This document shows positions 1-9,195 of a stretch of 64,000 nucleotides of DNA, piece by piece. The stretch spans positions 1 to 64,000 of the forward strand of contig WHUX01000133.1 of NCBI GenBank assembly GCA_015179025.1, in the 5' to 3' direction. The notes beneath the pieces are model-generated. The model saw only the letters and a program-made list of their open reading frames with translations. It made no database searches and had not been told where the DNA came from. The position numbers and the translations under genes are program-made. Every line of letters begins with the position of its first letter. The stretch's first letter is position 1. The DNA is from Terfezia claveryi. Lineage: Eukaryota; Ascomycota; Pezizomycetes; Pezizales; Pezizaceae.

Positions 1-220
1 CCTCAACCGAGCGTTTGGAGACCCAGACCCAAAGGGAACGGCCACCCTAGCCCTCCGAACCCTCCGACAAAGAAACACCGACCTGGCTACCTATGTGGCC
101 GAATTCTCTAGGCTAGCTGCAGAGGTCGAATGGAGCAACAAGATTAAACTGGATCAATTCTAGGAAGGCTTAAGTGTGGAACTGAGACAGGCACTTATCA
201 ACTTCCTAGATGTCCACACC
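1..220 (+). pseudogene. Gag fragment of G2, upstream part
   Basis: The plus strand reads as the middle of a gypsy gag: an FGDPDP stretch, then TYVAEFSRLAAEVEW, which matches gag of G6 and G7 closely. An in-frame TAG at about position 160 replaces a CAG codon of the relatives (DQF-stop-EG for EQFQEG), a C-to-T change of the RIP type. The gene is cut by the window at its left and by insertion of G1 at 220; it continues at 8786. Confidence 0.85.
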
Positions 221-711
221 TATTACAACTATCCTTTCCTAGCCGGGTTTGAGAGTCAGACGGGATTCCGTCCGACTCTCGTTATTGTTGATTGATAACA
301 TTGTTATCTCTGTTCCCGAGATAAGGGGTCTCGGGAACCTTATTCCTTCCGGTGGCCTTGGTCAGGAAGGAAGCTTATATATATAGCTTGCTCTCTCCGC
401 CCTCTCGTTGGATCCCCATCCAACGTCTTGTATATCCAATACAGGACCTTGCCTCTCCCAACGCTTATGCACCTCCCTTGTGCACCACCTTGTCTCATGA
501 ACAGCTCTGCAGCACAGCTGCCTCCCTCTGACATACGCGGCAATTGCCTCCGTGTGTCTTATGCCCCTTGCCCTCTGCCTCTCTTACCCTTACCCCCGTC
601 CTAACCTTTTCCCCTAGTTACACACGTAGCGCTCCTACATGTGTATCACCCTAGCCTTGCCCTTGCCCCGGCGTACCCCTTGGTTGCCTTGTCCCTAGAG
701 CCGTCGTTACA
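221..711 (+). repeat. 5' LTR of G1
   Basis: 491 bp, same length as the 3' copy. The first ten bases read TATTACAACT against TGTCACAACC in the 3' LTR: three changes, all transitions of the C-to-T/G-to-A type. It ends CGTTACA. It contains a palindrome CCCGAGA...TCTCGGG (315-335), a second short hairpin CCTTCC...GGAAGG just downstream, a TATA-like stretch at 375-386 and a GTTGGAT...ATCCAAC hairpin about 30 bp further on. Confidence 0.93.
375..427 (+). promoter_or_regulatory. LTR core promoter and predicted RNA 5' end of G1
   Basis: A TATA-like run (375-386) is followed by a CT-rich stretch (GCTTGCTCTCTCCGCCC) typical of fungal start regions. About 25-40 bp downstream lies the hairpin GTTGGATCCCCATCCAAC. 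The nine bases ATCCAACGT at 418-426 are exactly complementary to ACGTTGGAT at 714-722, two bases after the LTR. The start site itself is inferred, not observed. Confidence 0.5.
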
Positions 712-735
712 CTACGTTGGATCCTTTGGACCAAC
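712..735 (+). other. Priming region of G1 with an 8-bp hairpin
   Basis: Directly after the LTR, GTTGGATCC and GGACCAAC can pair with a three-base loop (TTT) and one bulged purine. There is no convincing match to a tRNA 3' end. The same region occurs at 31534-31557 (G6) and 44214-44237 (G7). In G6 two of the eight pairs differ, and both sides change so that pairing is kept. It also contains ACGTTGGAT, complementary to the LTR at 418-426, so self-priming is the favoured reading. Confidence 0.5.
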
Positions 736-747
736 TGGTATGCAGTC

Positions 748-1890
748 ATGTCAGGAACAGCTCTCCCACTACCTGCCGTCAGGTTCCAGACCTGGAGAAA
801 CTCCCCTATACCCTCAGGCCTGAACGAATTAAATGCCTATCATCGAGAAATCATTGACATCTTCGAGGCCATAGATGCTATCGGGGCTGAACTCGGCAAC
901 AGCCTGGCCGTGGCTTAACGAAAGCTAAGATCCGCCAATGAAGAGATCACTGTCCTCTAGACGGACCTCGACCATATGAACCTTGCCCTGGCCAATGAAC
1001 GGACTACGGTCCAAAACCTTAGCCGCGCCCTAGGGAACCTCGCAATACCAACAGTAGCCAGTAGCAACAAGACCGAAAGCATTCCGACTCCCCCCAAGTT
1101 CAATAGGGACCGGGTTCACCTACGAGCCTAGAAAAATGCTATCAACCTCAAGCTGAACGGGGATTCTGCCAGGTTCCCGTCGAAACAACATCGACTGGCA
1201 TACGTTTTCGCCTTGCTGGAGGGGAGAGCTTGTAACCAGATCCAGCCATATGTCCTCGAAACCGGGATCAAGCTTGACGATATCTCGGCCCTTTTCACAA
1301 TCCTGGATAAGGCGTTCAGGGACCCCGATGCCATTGGCACTGCCAGTAGGGCCCTTCGAGCCCTCAGGCAGAAAAACACCAATCTGTTTACTTATGTGGC
1401 AGAATTCTCGAGACTGGCGGCGGAGGTCCGATGGAATGACCAGTCCAAACTGGAGCAATTCCAGGAAGGGCTAAATGACGAAATCCAGTAGGCCATGGTC
1501 AGCCTCCCGAAAGCCAAAACCCTTGATGAATTGATTGACTAGGCTTCCCGAGTGGAACAGCGGATGTCCCGGCTCTGCAACTGCCCCACGTTCAGGCCAG
1601 CACCCCGTCTCCCACAACTCCAGCCCCAGCAACAACCTCGACCCCAGAACCCTAACTCTCAAACCCAAGCTACAGCTAATAAGCCAGCTCACCCATCTCT
1701 GGTGGCTGGCGGCACCACCCCCATGGATCTCTCTTCGGAAGGCCCAGGTTAACCCAGGAGGAGAGAGATTGCCACTGAATGAACAGGCTATGCATAGTAT
1801 GCAGAAAAGGGGACCATTTTATCGTGGCATGTCCCCTCCACAAAAACTGCTCGATGGCCACCCACGCCATCTCCAAATCCAGGATCGAAG
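748..1890 (+). pseudogene. Gag of G1
   Basis: The frame starts at ATG 748 (MSGTALPLPAV) and can be followed through about 330 codons with in-frame stops where G7 has Gln or Trp codons: at about 916 (NSLAVA-stop), 958, 1129, 1488 and 1540. It covers the capsid-like region ending in TYVAEFSRLAAEVRWND and the Gln/Pro-rich spacer. Near 1750 the frame shifts. A zinc knuckle C-I-V-C-x4-H-x4-C is readable at 1791-1832 in the shifted frame. Gag would form the virus-like particle. All stops seen are explained by C-to-T or G-to-A changes, while the shift is an indel. Confidence 0.85.
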
Positions 1891-1978
1891 AGGTGTATGA
1901 GTCGAGAAAAGCCCTGTCCCTTGCATAGTCACTGACACTAGCAAGGGACCTGCACTAGGTCACCTGTCTTTGTCATTT

Positions 1979-2529
1979 TTTTCTGTTCCTTCTATGTCTG
2001 TTACGAGTCTCACCTATTTGGTGAGCATTTTGTTGTACCTATTACGATATCCTTCAATAGTAAAACACTCATCACATCAGCTCTCGTAGACTGTGGAGCT
2101 TCAGGAATTGCCTTCATCGACCAGGCCTTTGTCAGTAAGCATGCCATATCTACCTCTAAGCTCAAAACCCCCCGCCTCCTCGATGTCATTGATGGCTGAC
2201 CTATCTCTTCTGGAGCCATTACCGATATCGCATGTACTCCTGCCCAGATTGAGGACTACTCTGAAAGCCTCCCTATGTTCGTTACAAAGCTCAAGTATCC
2301 AATTGTCCTCGGAATCCCATGGCTTAGGATGCACGATGTATCAGTCAGCTTTGGCTCCTATACCCTGCATTTTAATAGCCCTTACTGCCGAAAATACTGT
2401 GAAGAGCCGAAGGCTACCATTACTGGTCTGTGTGCATTACCGCCCCCCGTAATCCACCCAACTCAGGTGGTACACCAGGCCGCATACATCGATGCCACCC
2501 ATCCCCCAGTTTCTCTTGTTTCCCCTCAT
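1979..2529 (+). pseudogene. Protease domain of G1
   Basis: The frame reads LVDCGASGIAFIDQAFVSK, an aspartic protease active-site region with D-C-G-A in place of the usual D-S/T-G-A; the same D-C-G-A-S is seen in G2, G6 and G7, so it is a feature of the lineage. It continues through KLKYPIVLGIPWLRMHD, the second conserved part of retroviral-type proteases, and a cysteine-containing tail. One TGA (DVIDG-stop-PISSG) replaces the CGA/CGC of relatives. The domain ends in the proline-rich linker, which is interrupted by the foldback element. Confidence 0.85.
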
Positions 2530-2998
2530 CAGCAAAAAGAAATATGCGTCAGGATGCACCACCAAGCGTCCAGACGCGATTTTGCGTCCTGTGCGTCCTG
2601 TGCGTCCGGATGCCCCAAGGTATTGCATTATAATCCGAACGCAACAACGGGTCCCACGCTGCATCATGACGCCATTGGGGCCCCAAAAGCCCTCCGGACG
2701 GTGGTTGACATAAGCTCAACGTCTGGATGTCAGAGCTCATTGCCATTGCGTCCTTAACTCAATTGAAGTTGTTAACGCTATAGGTTCTACGTCTGGCGTT
2801 GCTGAACCAGGGCCCCAAATCACTCTCTTCTACAATGCACACCCGCTACCAGCTTGCATCTACGACGCTCTAACATCGGCCAGGTACGTAGCCACTATTG
2901 CAGCCATTGAATATTCACGCAGTGGAAATATCCCTTGTATTCGCTAATAATTATATATACAGAAGTATTGATTAATAGATATATATATAGAGCATGTA

Positions 2999-3150
2999 AT
3001 CGCTGCTCCAATCGCTCTAACACTCGCTCTAATACTTGCTCTAACACTCGCTCCAATACTCGCTCTAATACTCACTCCAATACTCGCTCTAATACTCGCT
3101 CTAATACACGCCGTAATACTCACTCCAATAGTCGCTCTAATGCTAGCCGT
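2999..3150 (+). repeat. 12-bp tandem array in the left arm of F1
   Basis: About twelve imperfect copies of ACTCGCTCTAAT. Variation between copies is mainly C/T and G/A. The mirror array lies at 4262-4410 on the opposite strand (GAGTATTAGAGC units). Confidence 0.9.
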
Positions 3151-3429
3151 AATGCGCTGGGATAGACAGCGAAGGGAAAATGCGCGGGGAAGGGTAGTAT
3201 AGATACAGGAAAACCATAGTTTCCAAGGCCGACAGGTAAGGCCGACAATTTTGACTTTCCGAAGACAATGAGATAAGGGATAACAAGAGAAATGGCATGA
3301 CAGTGATCAATGGCGCTCAGCCTCCTTTCGCCCGTGGGTGCCGTACTATTCAATGCCAGGCCTGGAAATAGTCATATTGGGAAATCGTAGTCGTTGTATA
3401 GAGATATGTGCGGAGTTCACGCTTTTTGA

Positions 3430-3945
3430 TATGTTTCGTAGGAATTCATACATTCGCGGGCATATATATATATATGTGCGAGAAACTCATGCTTTTGGGG
3501 ACATAGAGCAATGCATGAATTTGCAGGCATATATATATATATATGCGAGAAACTCGTGCTTTGGGAGACCTATATTTATATATGCGAGAAATCCATGCAT
3601 TCGTGTGCATATATATATATATATGTGCGAGAAACTCGTGCTTTTGGAGACTTATATATATATATGCGAGAAACTCATGCTTTTGGGAACATATATATAT
3701 ATATGCGAGAAATCCATGCATTCGCGTGCATATATATATATATATGTGCGAAAAACTCGTACTTTTGGAGACTTATATATATATGTGCGAGAAACTCATG
3801 CTTTTTAGGACATATATATATATATGTGAGAAATCCATGTATTCGCGGGGTTATATGTCTCCAAAAGCATGAGTTTCTCGCATATATATATATAAGTCTC
3901 CAAAAGCACGAGTTTCTCACGCATATATATATATAAGCCCACGAA
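3430..3945. repeat. Tandem repeats at the centre of F1
   Basis: Subunits of about 40 bp contain GCGAGAAACTCATGCTTTTG and a run of TA dinucleotides. They are organised as triplets with a period of about 120 bp: the AATCCATGCA variant falls at about 3591, 3711 and 3831. The last part (from about 3855) repeats the subunits inverted. Translation in several frames gives periodic IYIYI peptides that are a consequence of the TA runs, not protein evidence. Confidence 0.85.
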
Positions 3946-4261
3946 TGCATGAATTCCTATGAAACATATAACAAAGCGTGAACTCCGCACATATCGCAAT
4001 ACCACGACTACGATTGCCAAATATGACTATTTCCAGGCCAGGCTTTGAATAGTACGGCACCCGCGGGCGAAAGGGGGCTAAGCGCCATTGATCACTGTCA
4101 TGCCACTTCTCTTGTTATCGCTTATCTCATTGTCCTCGGAAAGTCTAAATTGTCGGCCTTAGGAGTTGGCCTTCGCAACTATCGTTTTCCTGTATATATA
4201 CCTCCCTTCCCCATGCATTTTCCCTTCGCTCTCTATCCTAGCACATTACAGCTAGCATTAG

Positions 4262-4410
4262 AGTGACTATTAGAGCGAGTTATTAGAGCGAGTATTAGAG
4301 CAAGTATTAGAGCAAGTATTGGATCGAGTATTAGAGCGAGTATTAGAGCGAGTATTTGAGCGAGTATTAGAGTAAGTGTTAGAGCGAGTATTAGAGCGAG
4401 TGTAAAAGCG
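4262..4410 (-). repeat. 12-bp tandem array in the right arm of F1
   Basis: The inverted counterpart of the array at 2999-3150, with units GAGTATTAGAGC. Together they would form part of the hairpin stem if the element were transcribed. Confidence 0.9.
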
Positions 4411-4905
4411 ATTGAAGCAGCGATTGCATGTTTTATATATATATCTATTGCTCAATACTTTTGTGTATATAATTTTAGCGAATACAATGGATATTTCTGC
4501 TCCATACATATTCAATGGCTGCAATAGTAGTATATAGCTGGCTGATATTAGAGCGTCGTAGATGCAAGCGGTGAGCGGGTGTGCATTGTAGAAGAGAGCG
4601 ATTTGGGGCCCTGGTTCAGCAACGCCAGACGTAGAACCTATAGCGTTGGAGACGAGCAGCCCGTCTCATGTTGCGTCCAAGACGTGGTAGCATGCTTCTG
4701 TTGCGTCCCTGGCGTGGGAGCACACTTGTGTTGTGTCCTGGGCGCTGGTGCGCACGAGTGTTGCATCCCGACGCTGGTGCGCACGAGTGTTGCATTCCGA
4801 CGCTGGCGCACCAAGCGTTTGGTATCCTGATTGTAAGTTCCTGTCCCATGTGTCCTGTGCGTCCGACGCACAGGAAGACACATGATGCGAATATTTTTTT
4901 TGCTG

Positions 4906-7900
4906 TTGCTGCTCCCGATGTCCCTCTCGCACCCCAAAAACCCCTGAATATCAACTTCATTAGAGCCGGGGCTTTCGCCTACCTTATTAGGAGGCACAAG
5001 CTGAAGGCGCATGCCCTCTCCATACATGACGTAAACCTGGAAATCAACAAGACAAGGTCTAAGGGGGAATGGAAATCCATGGTTCCAGATGAATACCATG
5101 AATTCATTGACCTGTTCTCAGAAAAAGCTGCGGAAAAGCTTGCCCCCCACCGACTATACGACTACACAATCCTGCTGGTAGAAGGTAAGACCCCCCCTAT
5201 TGACCTCTCTACGGGATGTCCCGGGTGGAACTGGAAGCTCTGAAAAAGTACTTGGAGGAAAATCTCAACAAGAGCTTCATTCGCCATAGCTCCTCTCCAG
5301 CAGGTGCCCCCATGCTATTCGTGAAGAAGTCAGATGGCTCCCTTCGGTTATGTGTTGATTATCATGGCCTGAACGAGATAACGGTCAAAAACAAGTATCC
5401 CTTACCCCTGATTCAGGATACATTAGCCAGCCTTTCCAAAGCAAAGTGGTTTACCAAATTGGATCTGAGGGGGGCTTACAACCTAGTATAGATTGCTGAG
5501 GGGGAGGAGTGGAAAACTGCCTTCCGGACACGTTACGGCCACTTCGAGTACAACGTCATGCCCTTTGGCTTGACCAATGCCCCGGCCTCTTTCCAACACT
5601 TTATTAACGACACTCTGCAAGACTTCCTAGACATGTTCTGCATGGCTTACCTCGACAATATCTTGATCTATTCAGATACTCTAGCAGAGTACAAAATCCA
5701 TGTCAGGCAAGTCTTGGAGAAGCTGGAGCAGGCTGGGCTGTACCTTAAGCCTGAAAAATGTGAATTCCACATCCAAGAGGTGAAGTACCTGGGCTTGATC
5801 ATAACCATGGAAGGTATTAGGATGGACCCCGCCATAGTTGCTACAATCCAAGAGTGGGAAACCCCAGCCAATTTGAAGGATGTGCAGGCCTTCCTAGGAT
5901 TTGCCAACTTTTACCACCGATTTATCCTGGGATACTCAAGAATCGCGGCACCCCTGACAGCCTTGACGAAAATGAAAGTAGAAGCTAGCTCACACCTGAC
6001 AACAAGGGCCTTCCACTGGAATCCAGAAGCCCAATCCGCCTTCCAGAACCTCAAGGAAGCCTTCTGCTCAGCCCCAATCCTGGCCCATTTTGACCCTAAT
6101 AGCGAGTGCATCGTGGAAACGGACGCCTCCGACTATGTCTCCACCAGAATCTTGTCCTAGTATGTCGATGGAGTCCTCCACCCAGTGGCCTATTTCTCCA
6201 AAAAGCACTCCCTGGCGGAGTGTAATTACGAAATCTATGATAAGGAGTTAATGGCCATTGTGCGAGCATTCGAGGAATGGAGACCACACCTGGAATCGGC
6301 AAAGGGGGTTATCGAGGTCCTCTCTGACCATAAGAACCTAGAGTACTTCACAACCACCAAATTGCTAAATTGCCGACAGGCTAGGTGGTCGGAATTCCTC
6401 TTTCGGTTTAACTTCAAGATAAGGTATCGGCCGGGAAAGGCTGGGGTTAAGCTGGATGCACTGACTAGGAGATCGGGAGATCTCCCTAAAGGGGGGGATG
6501 AAAGGCTGAAGTACTAGAATCAGGTGGTACTGAAACCTGAAAATCTCGACCTGGCGGTCAATACTCTTGCGGAAGCTGAGGTTGAGGCTGATGCAGAAGC
6601 TGAGGCTGAGGCTGATGCTGAAGCTGAGGCTGAGACTGACCTCCGACAACTAGTGAGACAGGTATATAAGGATGACCCCCTGGCCAAGGAAATTATCACT
6701 GCAGTGGATTCTGGCCAGCGCCGCCACTCCAAGATCTCCCTAGCCGAGTGTACCATTCAGGAAGGCCTCCTCTACCACCTCGAACGGCTGTATGTGCTGG
6801 AAGGAGAGCTGCCCCTTCGATTGATTAAGGAACACCACGATAGCCTGGTTGCAGGTCACCCTGGAGTGGCCAAAACGTTAGAGTTTCTGGCCAGTGAATA
6901 CACATGGATTGACCAACGGAAGGACGTGGAGCGGTACATACGGAACTGCTACGTTTACAAGCGTGCTAAGCCTGTCTGCCATGTCCCGTATGGGACCCTG
7001 AAACCTCTGGATATCCCTGATCGACCGTAGCTGCACCTGACTATGGACTTCGTGACAGGGTTGCTAGAAGATTCAGGGTTTAATACCATCTTAATGGTGG
7101 TAGATCGGTGACGAAAATGAGGCATGTTATACCTTGCCGGGACACCTGCTCCGCCCCAGAGTTATCCAATCCCTACCTCAATAATGTATTCTGATATCAT
7201 GGCCTCCCCGAATCCATCGTATCTGACCGCGGCCCTCAATTCACCTTAGAATTCTGGCAAGCCTTCTGCGAGCTTTTGGGGATCAAAGTGCGTTTGTCAA
7301 CCCCATACCACCCCCAGACGGATGGCCAATCGGAGAGAATAAATGCCATTATGGAGCAATATATATGGGCCTTTGTTGACTACTAGCAGGATAACTGGGT
7401 TTCGTTACTAGCCACCTGTGAATTCGCCGCGAACAACCAGTTCTCGGAATCCTCTAAAACCTCGCCTTTCCTGGCTAACTACAGTTGGCACCCCCAGTTC
7501 ATAGATGCCCTGGCGCCCCTGCAAAAAGCCAAAAAAGACGCCCCGGCCAAGGAGTTTGCAGCTGGGATTGCTGAGCTCCACTCTACCCTGAAAGCTGAGC
7601 TGAGATATGCACAAGCCAAGCAAGCCAAGTATGCCAATGGATCACGGTTGCCAGCCCCCAGATATCAACCAAGGGACAAGGTGTGGCTCTCCGGCCGGCA
7701 CTTCCGGACAGAACGGCCATCTCGCAAGCTCGACCACAAGTTCCTGGGTCTATTAGAGGTGTTGGCTGCTGTGGGCACTCACGCCTACTGATTGAGGTTC
7801 CCCAAGGACATCAAACGACACCCAGTCGTCCATGTCTCTGAGATCGAGCCTGCCGCTAGCGACCCTCTGCCAGGCCAGGAACACCCCCAACCTTCTCCTG

Positions 7901-8100
7901 TGGTTATCGAAGGTAAGGAGGAATGGTAGGTGGAGGAAGTGCTGGACTCCCGAAGAAGATATGGGCGCCTGCAATATAAGGTCAAATGGCTAGGGGATGA
8001 GGAGACGACCTGGCAACCAGCCGAAGATCTAGAAAACGCACAGGACTTGGTCACCCTGTTCCACCAGTATTACCCCCGGAAACCCCGCCCCGCCCAATGA
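4906..8100 (+). pseudogene. Pol (RT, RNase H, integrase, chromodomain) of G1
   Basis: RT begins near 5216 and shows [24 protein letters not shown] and, at about 5650, YLDN where relatives read YLDD: the second catalytic aspartate is changed to Asn. RNase H follows ([16 protein letters not shown]). An acidic EA/DA repeat (about 6568-6640) precedes the integrase, whose zinc domain reads CYVYKRAKP with one Cys changed to Tyr. The integrase core (MDFVTGLL...) breaks into several frames from about 7100. A chromodomain (YKVKWLGDEETTWQPAEDLENA) ends at the TGA at 8098-8100. In-frame stops include TAG at about 5490 (LV-stop-IAEGEEW for LVQ or LVR in relatives). Confidence 0.9.
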
Positions 8101-8294
8101 TGTTCTTGTCATCCTGGAATTGGTTATTAGGGTTGTTATTGTCATTGTTGTCATGGTTATTGTTGGTATGTACTTTCGGCGTTGGGGTTGTGTTATGGGT
8201 TATTGGTTATACGCCTGTCTTGTTTGTTTGTTTGTTTGTTTGTTTTTTCGCCTTGCCTTACGTCGCTGGGGCTCCAAGCCTAAAGGGGGGATAG
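8101..8294 (+). other. 3' untranslated region and polypurine tract of G1
   Basis: A GTT/ATT-rich untranslated stretch ending in CCTAAAGGGGGGATAG (8279-8294), immediately before the 3' LTR. The same tract precedes the 3' LTRs of G2, G6 and G7 and is the expected plus-strand primer. Confidence 0.8.
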
Positions 8295-8785
8295 TGTCAC
8301 AACCGTCCTTTCCTAGCCGGGTTTGAGAGTCAGACGGGATTCCGTCCAACTCTCATTATTGTTGATTGATATCATTGTTATCTCTGTTCCCGAGATAAGG
8401 GGTCTCGGGAACCTTATTCCTTCCGGTAGCCTTGGCCAGGAAGGAAGCCTGTATATATAGCTTGCTCTCTCCGCCCTCTCATTGGATCCCCATCCAACGT
8501 CTTGTATATCCAATACAGGACCTTGCCTCTCCCAACACTTGTACACCTCCCTCGTGCACCCCCTTGTCTCGTGAACAGCTCTGCAGCACAGCTGCCTCCC
8601 TCTGACACACACGGCAACTGCCTCCGCATGTCTCGTGCCCCTTGCCCTCTGCCTCTCTTGCCCTTGCTCCCGTCCTAGCCTTTTCCCCTAGTCACACACA
8701 TAGCGCTCCTATGTGTGTGTCACCCTAGCTTTGCCCTTGCCCCGGCGTACCCCTTGGTCGCCTTGTCCCCAGAGCCATCGTTACA
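8295..8785 (+). repeat. 3' LTR of G1
   Basis: 491 bp, TGTCACAACC to CGTTACA. It is followed by the duplicated target ACACC and then by the interrupted gag of G2. Confidence 0.93.
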
Positions 8786-9195
8786 ACACCCTTGAAGAAT
8801 TCATTGATCAGGCCAGCCGATTGGAGCAAAAGATTGCCAGGTTTAGAAACAGCCTTAAGGCCTCCCCTACAACAGCACCTCCACGATCGACCTTTTCAGC
8901 ACCTCGCCCCCAGCTACAGGCCCCCGTAACCCCCCGAACAAGCCAGCCCACCCTTCTCTCGTGGCGGGTGGACTGGCCCCTATGGACTTATCCACGGGCA
9001 GACCCCACCTGACCCAAGAAGAGAGGGAACGCCGCTAGAATAATGGGCTATACATAGCCTGCGGGAAGGCTGATTACTTCATTGCAGCTTGCCCCCTTCT
9101 AAAGAATCACTCCCTCGCCATCCACGCTATCTCCAATACTCCAGTGCCCCTGATTGAGAAGCTTAACGAGTCAGGAAAAGCCCTGTCCCTTGCCT
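8786..9195 (+). pseudogene. Gag of G2, downstream part
   Basis: It continues the gag reading broken at 220: LEEFIDQASRLEQKIARF, then a Pro/Thr/Gln-rich spacer and a zinc-knuckle region around 9050-9100 in which the first Cys is preceded by a TAG and the knuckle reads CGKADYFIAAC (His of the motif changed to Tyr). The spacer and knuckle are in different frames. It ends near the VTDTSKGPAPG boundary with the protease. Confidence 0.8.

Larger units (their letters stand above)
2530..4905. mobile_element. Foldback element F1 inside G1
   Basis: A palindromic insert of about 2.4 kb. Outer ends read CAGCAAAAAGAAATATGCGT (left) and, reverse-complemented, CAGCAAAAAAAATATTCGCA (right). The best-matched arms are about 2773-3420 and 3985-4655; for example, the text starting GCTATAGGTTCTACGTCTGG at 2778 recurs inverted, ending at about 4643. 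Between them is a repeat-filled centre. Outside the arms are GCGTCC/GACGCA-rich repeats. No coding capacity is visible. I could not find a convincing target duplication, so the exact ends may be off by some tens of bases. It may be a non-autonomous DNA element. Confidence 0.8.
221..8785 (+). mobile_element. Ty3/gypsy chromovirus G1, complete but mutated
   Basis: Bounded by two 491-bp LTRs (221-711 and 8295-8785) and flanked by a perfect 5-bp target duplication ACACC (216-220 and 8786-8790). Internal order is gag, protease, RT, RNase H, integrase, chromodomain, polypurine tract. It is inserted in gag of G2. A foldback element (2530-4905) lies in the proline-rich linker between protease and RT. 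Many in-frame stops, mainly TAG where relatives have CAG or TGG, make it non-autonomous. Confidence 0.93.

Noticed and set aside
3430..3945. CRISPR-like regular repeats
   Set aside because: Units are contiguous or separated by TA runs, with no unique spacers, and the host is eukaryotic. They belong to the centre of foldback element F1.
3338..4020. Several overlapping open frames rich in Ile and Tyr on both strands
   Set aside because: They result from TA-dinucleotide runs and tandem repeats, with no family resemblance.
2521..4914. Target duplication around F1
   Set aside because: Flanks TCCCCTCAT and TTGCTGCTC do not match, and shifting the borders gave at best five of eight bases.
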